From the NCBI RefSeq assembly GCF_000372465.1, contig NZ_AQUZ01000001.1, positions 124,001 to 188,000 of the forward strand: a stretch of DNA of 64,000 nt, in the 5' to 3' direction. The translations under genes and the position numbers were made by a program. The DNA is from Kribbella catacumbae DSM 19601. Its GTDB lineage: Bacteria > Actinomycetota > Actinomycetes > Propionibacteriales > Kribbellaceae. Of this stretch, positions 58,661 through 64,000 are shown one piece after another. The notes under the pieces are model-generated. The model was not told where the DNA came from and ran no database searches. It saw only the letters and a program-made list of their open reading frames with translations. Every line of letters begins with the position of its first letter. Position 1 is the first letter of the stretch.

Positions 58661-58996
58661 TCAGCGGCCGATGAAGCGTGAGATCGACCGGGCCAGGTTG
58701 ATTCCGACCAGGCCGCCCCAGCAGATGACGATGGCGAAGGCGCCTTCCTGAGTGGCGGCGATCGCGGTGATCGGGATGCCTGCGGCGACCGAGACGATGG
58801 CCAGCGCGAGCCCACCCGGGTCGCCTTCCCGGCTGGGCGTCTCCGCCTTCACCGGTGGCGTGGCGAGGTGCTGGGCGGTGTGCGCGTCGAGTTTGGCGAG
58901 GAACCCTTCGATGACCTCGAGCTCGTACTCCGGCCCCAGCTCCTGCCGCGCCGCCACGGCAGCACGCAGGTCCTTGCGAATGTCTTCCGTCGCCAT
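58661..58996 (-). CDS. Small membrane protein with N-terminal helical domain
   Basis: 111 residues. The N-terminal 50 (IRKDLRAAVAARQELGPEYE) form helices like those in SHOCT/DUF1707-type regulators, followed by two adjacent hydrophobic helices (LALAIVSVAAGIPITAIA and AFAIVICWGGLVGINLA). No recognised function. Convergent with the sigma-associated membrane protein. Confidence 0.65.
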   Translation of the reverse strand: MATEDIRKDLRAAVAARQELGPEYELEVIEGFLAKLDAHTAQHLATPPVKAETPSREGDPGGLALAIVSVAAGIPITAIAATQEGAFAIVICWGGLVGINLARSISRFIGR

Positions 58997-59066
58997 GGCG
59001 ACACGGTACGACGACCGCGGGCCGACGGCTATCGGGGAGAACCCCGACCCTGCCCTGCTCCGGGGT

Positions 59067-59101
59067 CTCCCAGGTGGGACGGCGGCCGCACCACCTGGGA
59101 G
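59067..59101 (-). terminator. Hairpin terminator after the xylanase gene
   Basis: Perfect 11-base stem (59067-59077 and 59091-59101) with a 13-base GC-rich loop, 16 bases after the xylanase stop. No T-tract, as usual for high-GC actinomycetes. Confidence 0.6.
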
Positions 59102-59117
59102 GGAGAGATGGATGGGA

Positions 59118-61040
<1,923 letters not shown>

Positions 61041-61109
61041 TCAGATTTCGGGTGACGTCACGCAGTGATCGTGGACAAACGCAACCGATAAATCAAGAGC
61101 GCAATCCCG

Positions 61110-61187
61110 CGAATTTTTCGAAACATTTCGCCCTGAGCGAGGAATGAGTATTCGGCAATCCAACTTAAGAATGATCGAAATATTTCG
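61110..61187. promoter_or_regulatory. Cluster of CGAAA/TTTCG palindromes upstream of the xylanase gene
   Basis: Three sites: CGAATTTTTCG (61110-61120, one mismatch), CGAAACATTTCG (61119-61130) and the perfect CGAAATATTTCG (61176-61187). CGAAA inverted repeats are known operators near xylanase promoters in Streptomyces, bound by LacI-type repressors. They lie 94-171 bases before the xylanase ATG. Operator role is inferred. Confidence 0.6.
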
Positions 61188-61194
61188 GCCACTC

Positions 61195-61731
61195 TCAGCG
61201 GCGGAGCCACTCGCTCACGGCGGTGTCGAAGCCGTCCGCGACAACCACCTGGACCAAGGCCGGTCGCGGCAGCAGCGCCGCCGGAATGGTCGCCTCCTCC
61301 GCTTCGACTGCAGCATCGAGCAACTGCCAGGTCTCCCCCTCGTCAGCAGACCACCGCAGCAACCGGAGCGGCCTGTCGACGTAGACCTCCTCCTGCCAGG
61401 TCAGTCGCACGCACACGCCGTCGACGGTGCCCCGCAGACCCTCTACGCGCGGCGGAGCCCCCGCGGGTTCGCGGATCCAGACTTCCTCCTCGTCGCGTAC
61501 GATCCGCAGCGTCGAGCCGCGAGGCGGATCAGGGATCACCGCACTGATCGCCCCGTCGCCATCCCAGCTCACCGGCGCGGTGGCGACGATCCGGCCGGCC
61601 TCGTCGATGAGATCCAGCCTCGCCCCCGGCAGGCACGGGCCGTTCCGGACGGGTGCCGTGTCCAGCGTGAGGACCTGCCCGACCTCGATCTCGCCGTCGA
61701 CCAGCCGCCCGGAGACCGTCAACCTCAGCAT
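61195..61731 (-). CDS. Hypothetical protein (178 aa)
   Basis: 178 residues from ATG 61731 (MLRLTVSGRL), all-beta looking, with no signal peptide or membrane segment. The mid-region WQEEVYVDRPLRLLRWSADEGETWQ has a Trp-rich strand pattern. I recognise no family. Between arc and the xylanase gene on the same strand; the gap to arc holds a strong terminator, so it has its own promoter or relies on read-through. Confidence 0.55.
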   Translation of the reverse strand: MLRLTVSGRLVDGEIEVGQVLTLDTAPVRNGPCLPGARLDLIDEAGRIVATAPVSWDGDGAISAVIPDPPRGSTLRIVRDEEEVWIREPAGAPPRVEGLRGTVDGVCVRLTWQEEVYVDRPLRLLRWSADEGETWQLLDAAVEAEEATIPAALLPRPALVQVVVADGFDTAVSEWLRR

Positions 61732-61785
61732 CGGAACACCCCGCTCCCCCTGCTGCCAACGGAAACACGGGGTGCGGGCCCAAAG

Positions 61786-61826
61786 CAACAGCCGCCTCGG
61801 TCCGTGCTGGACCGGGGCGGCTGTTG
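61786..61826 (-). terminator. Terminator downstream of arc
   Basis: Long hairpin: outer 11-base arms (61786-61796 and 61816-61826), an internal 2x2 mismatch and an inner 5-base stem around a 5-base loop, 10 bases after the arc stop. No T-tract. Confidence 0.75.
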
Positions 61827-61836
61827 TCGGAGCTGG

Positions 61837-63585
61837 TTACAGGTACTGACCCGTGTTCGTTGCCGTGTCGATCGAACGGCCCGGCTCGGTGCCCTGCTTG
61901 CCGGAGATGAGTGTGCGGATGTAGACGATCCGCTCGCCCTTCTTGCCGGAGATCCGGGCCCAGTCGTCCGGGTTGGTCGTGTTCGGCAGGTCCTCGTTCT
62001 CCTTGAACTCGTCCACGCAGGCCTGCAGCAGGTGCTGCACCCGCAGGCCCTTCTGGTTGTCGTCCAGGAAGGCCTTGATCGCCATCTTCTTGGCCCGGTC
62101 GACGATGTTCTGGATCATCGCGCCGGAGTTGAAGTCCTTGAAGTACAGGACTTCCTTGTCACCGTTGGCGTAGGTGACCTCCAGGAAGCGGTTCTCGTCG
62201 GCCTCGGTGTACATCCGCTCGACCGTGCGCTGGATCATCCCGTTCACGCACTCGCGCCGGTCGCCGGCGAACTCGCCCAGGTCGTCGGCGTGCAGCGGCA
62301 GGGTGGTGGTCAGGTACTTCGAGAAGATGTCGCGGGCGGACTCGGCGTCCGGCCGCTCGATCTTGATCTTCACGTCCAGCCGGCCCGGCCGCAGGATCGC
62401 CGGGTCGATCATGTCCTCCCGGTTCGAGGCACCGATGACCAGCACGTTCTCCAGGCCCTCGACGCCGTCGATCTCGCTCAGCAGCTGCGGCACGATGGTG
62501 TTCTCGACGTCGGAGGAGACACCGGAACCGCGGGTGCGGAACAGCGAGTCCATCTCGTCGAAGAACACGATCACCGGCATGCCCTCGGAGGCCTTCTCAC
62601 GAGCCCGCTGGAAGACCAGGCGGATGTGCCGCTCGGTCTCGCCGACGTACTTGTTCAGCAGCTCCGGGCCCTTGATGTTGAGGAAGAACGACTTCTGCCC
62701 CTCCACCCCGGTCCGTTCGGCCACCTTCTTGGCCAGCGAGTTCGCCACCGCCTTCGCGATCAGCGTCTTGCCACAGCCCGGCGGGCCGTACAGCAGGACA
62801 CCCTTCGGCGGCTTCAGCTCGTGCTCGAGGAACAGGTCCTTGTGCAGGTATGGCAGCTCGACCGCGTCCCGGATCTGCTCGATCTGGCCGGCCAGTCCAC
62901 CGATCTGGGTGTAGTCGATGTCCGGGACCTCTTCGAGGATCAGCTCCTCGACCTCGGACTTCGGGATCTTCTCGTAGACGTAGCCCGAACGGGGCTCCAG
63001 CAGCAACGAGTCACCGGCCCGCAGGGCGATGTCGAGCAGCGGAGAGGCGAGCCGGACGACGCGTTCCTCGTCGGCCTGCGCGATCACCAGTGCCCGCTCG
63101 CCGTCGGCCAGCAGCTCCTTCAGCATCACCACGTCGCCGACGACCTCGAAGTCGCAGGCCTCGACCACGTTCAGCGCCTCGTTCAGCATCAGTTCCTGGC
63201 CGAGCCGGAGCGCGTCCAGGTCGACTGACGGGCTCGCCGCGACGCGGAGCTTGCGGCCCCCGGTGAACACGTCCAGCGTGTCGTCGTCGTTGCGGCCCAG
63301 GAAGGTACCGAAACCGGACGGCGGTTGGGCCAGCCGGTCGACTTCCTCCTTCAGGGCGATGATCTTCTCTCGGGCCTCGCGCAACGTTTCCGCCAACCGC
63401 TCGTTCTGCGCGGTCACGCTCGCCAAGGACGCCTGGGTTTCGGACAGTCTGCTCTCGAGCGACCGGCTGTCCGCCGGGTGCTCCAACAACCTCCGCCGCA
63501 ACGCTGCGACCTCGGCCTCCAGGTAACGGACCTGGTTACGCAGCTCTGCCGCGGTAGGACTCTCGTCTCCAGCCACGATCATCAC
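61837..63585 (-). CDS. arc: Proteasome-associated AAA+ ATPase ARC/Mpa
   Basis: 582 residues. N-terminal coiled coil about 15-85 that captures Pup, tandem OB domains, then an AAA+ module with Walker A GPPGCGKT, Walker [11 protein letters not shown], and sensor/arginine-finger region LRPGRLDVK. Ends GQYL, with the penultimate Tyr that opens the 20S gate. Unfolds pupylated proteins into PrcAB. Start is GTG 63585 or ATG 63582. Lies 5.4 kb upstream of dop rather than next to it. Confidence 0.96.
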   Translation of the reverse strand: MMIVAGDESPTAAELRNQVRYLEAEVAALRRRLLEHPADSRSLESRLSETQASLASVTAQNERLAETLREAREKIIALKEEVDRLAQPPSGFGTFLGRNDDDTLDVFTGGRKLRVAASPSVDLDALRLGQELMLNEALNVVEACDFEVVGDVVMLKELLADGERALVIAQADEERVVRLASPLLDIALRAGDSLLLEPRSGYVYEKIPKSEVEELILEEVPDIDYTQIGGLAGQIEQIRDAVELPYLHKDLFLEHELKPPKGVLLYGPPGCGKTLIAKAVANSLAKKVAERTGVEGQKSFFLNIKGPELLNKYVGETERHIRLVFQRAREKASEGMPVIVFFDEMDSLFRTRGSGVSSDVENTIVPQLLSEIDGVEGLENVLVIGASNREDMIDPAILRPGRLDVKIKIERPDAESARDIFSKYLTTTLPLHADDLGEFAGDRRECVNGMIQRTVERMYTEADENRFLEVTYANGDKEVLYFKDFNSGAMIQNIVDRAKKMAIKAFLDDNQKGLRVQHLLQACVDEFKENEDLPNTTNPDDWARISGKKGERIVYIRTLISGKQGTEPGRSIDTATNTGQYL

Positions 63586-63651
63586 CTCACCATGTGGGGC
63601 TCGACCCTATGGACCTTACCCAGAAAAGCACGCCGAGCAAGCTGAATCCCA

Positions 63652-64000
<349 letters not shown>

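Overview
The window is high-GC DNA with actinomycete gene content: RbpA, WhiA, OpcA, mycothiol-type maleylpyruvate isomerase, Pup/proteasome/ARC and an ESX (type VII) secretion locus. It is a chromosomal segment of an actinomycete. A Kribbella/Nocardioides-like relative is my guess from gene content and order only; nothing in the sequence proves the genus. Genes are tightly packed with many 4-bp ATGA/GTGA overlaps. No stretch over 300 bases lacks a gene, and the main intergenic gaps are 100-200 bases.

Region by region. 1-5.8 kb (+): pentose-phosphate/glycolysis operon tal(partial)-pgi-zwf-opcA-pgl. 5.8-7.8 kb: PEP mutase/isocitrate lyase-like enzyme, PQ-loop membrane protein and Lrp/AsnC regulator. 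7.8-12.7 kb (-): rbpA, then secG-tpiA-pgk-gap and whiA. 12.8-14.2 kb (+): ECF sigma factor plus membrane protein, set on the opposite strand inside the usual whiA-yvcK-rapZ-uvrC block, which resumes at 14.2-18.0 kb (-). 18.2-20.1 kb: secreted subtilase and Rieske lipoprotein. 20.2-37.7 kb (mostly -): ESX locus with an EspI-like ATPase, EccD, two unknown proteins, EccC, two small Esx proteins, two small accessory proteins, and a 2066-residue secreted polymorphic toxin followed by a probable immunity gene. 37.9-41.0 kb (-): uvrA. 41.2-46.5 kb: small enzymes, a cupin, a LuxR regulator, an HtrA-like protease and a group I intron-type PD-(D/E)XK nuclease gene next to tRNA-Pro. 46.7-51.9 kb (-): der, acyltransferase, cmk, tyrA, aroH, and folD with an apparent ZTP riboswitch. 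52.1-52.7 kb (-): VapBC-type toxin-antitoxin pair. 52.9-56.4 kb (-): prcA, prcB, pup, dop. 56.5-58.6 kb (+): NUDIX hydrolase and a second sigma factor/membrane protein pair. 58.7-61.7 kb (-): small membrane protein, GH10-CE4-CBM2 xylanase and a hypothetical protein. 61.8-64.0 kb (-): ARC proteasomal ATPase and the 3' part of trmI.

The most interesting element is the ESX locus. It encodes the EccC motor and EccD channel protein, and Esx-like proteins whose turn lacks the canonical Trp. It also encodes a giant T7SS-type toxin carrying three effector-like modules separated by low-complexity linkers: papain-like, ADP-ribosyltransferase-like, and a C-terminal HExxE-bearing domain. EccB, EccE and a mycosin are not in the window. 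Other points of note are histone-H1-like Lys/Ala tails on two unrelated proteins (OpcA, UvrA), a ZTP riboswitch before folD, CGAAA/TTTCG palindromes before the xylanase, and two sigma cassettes each interrupting a normally conserved gene block.
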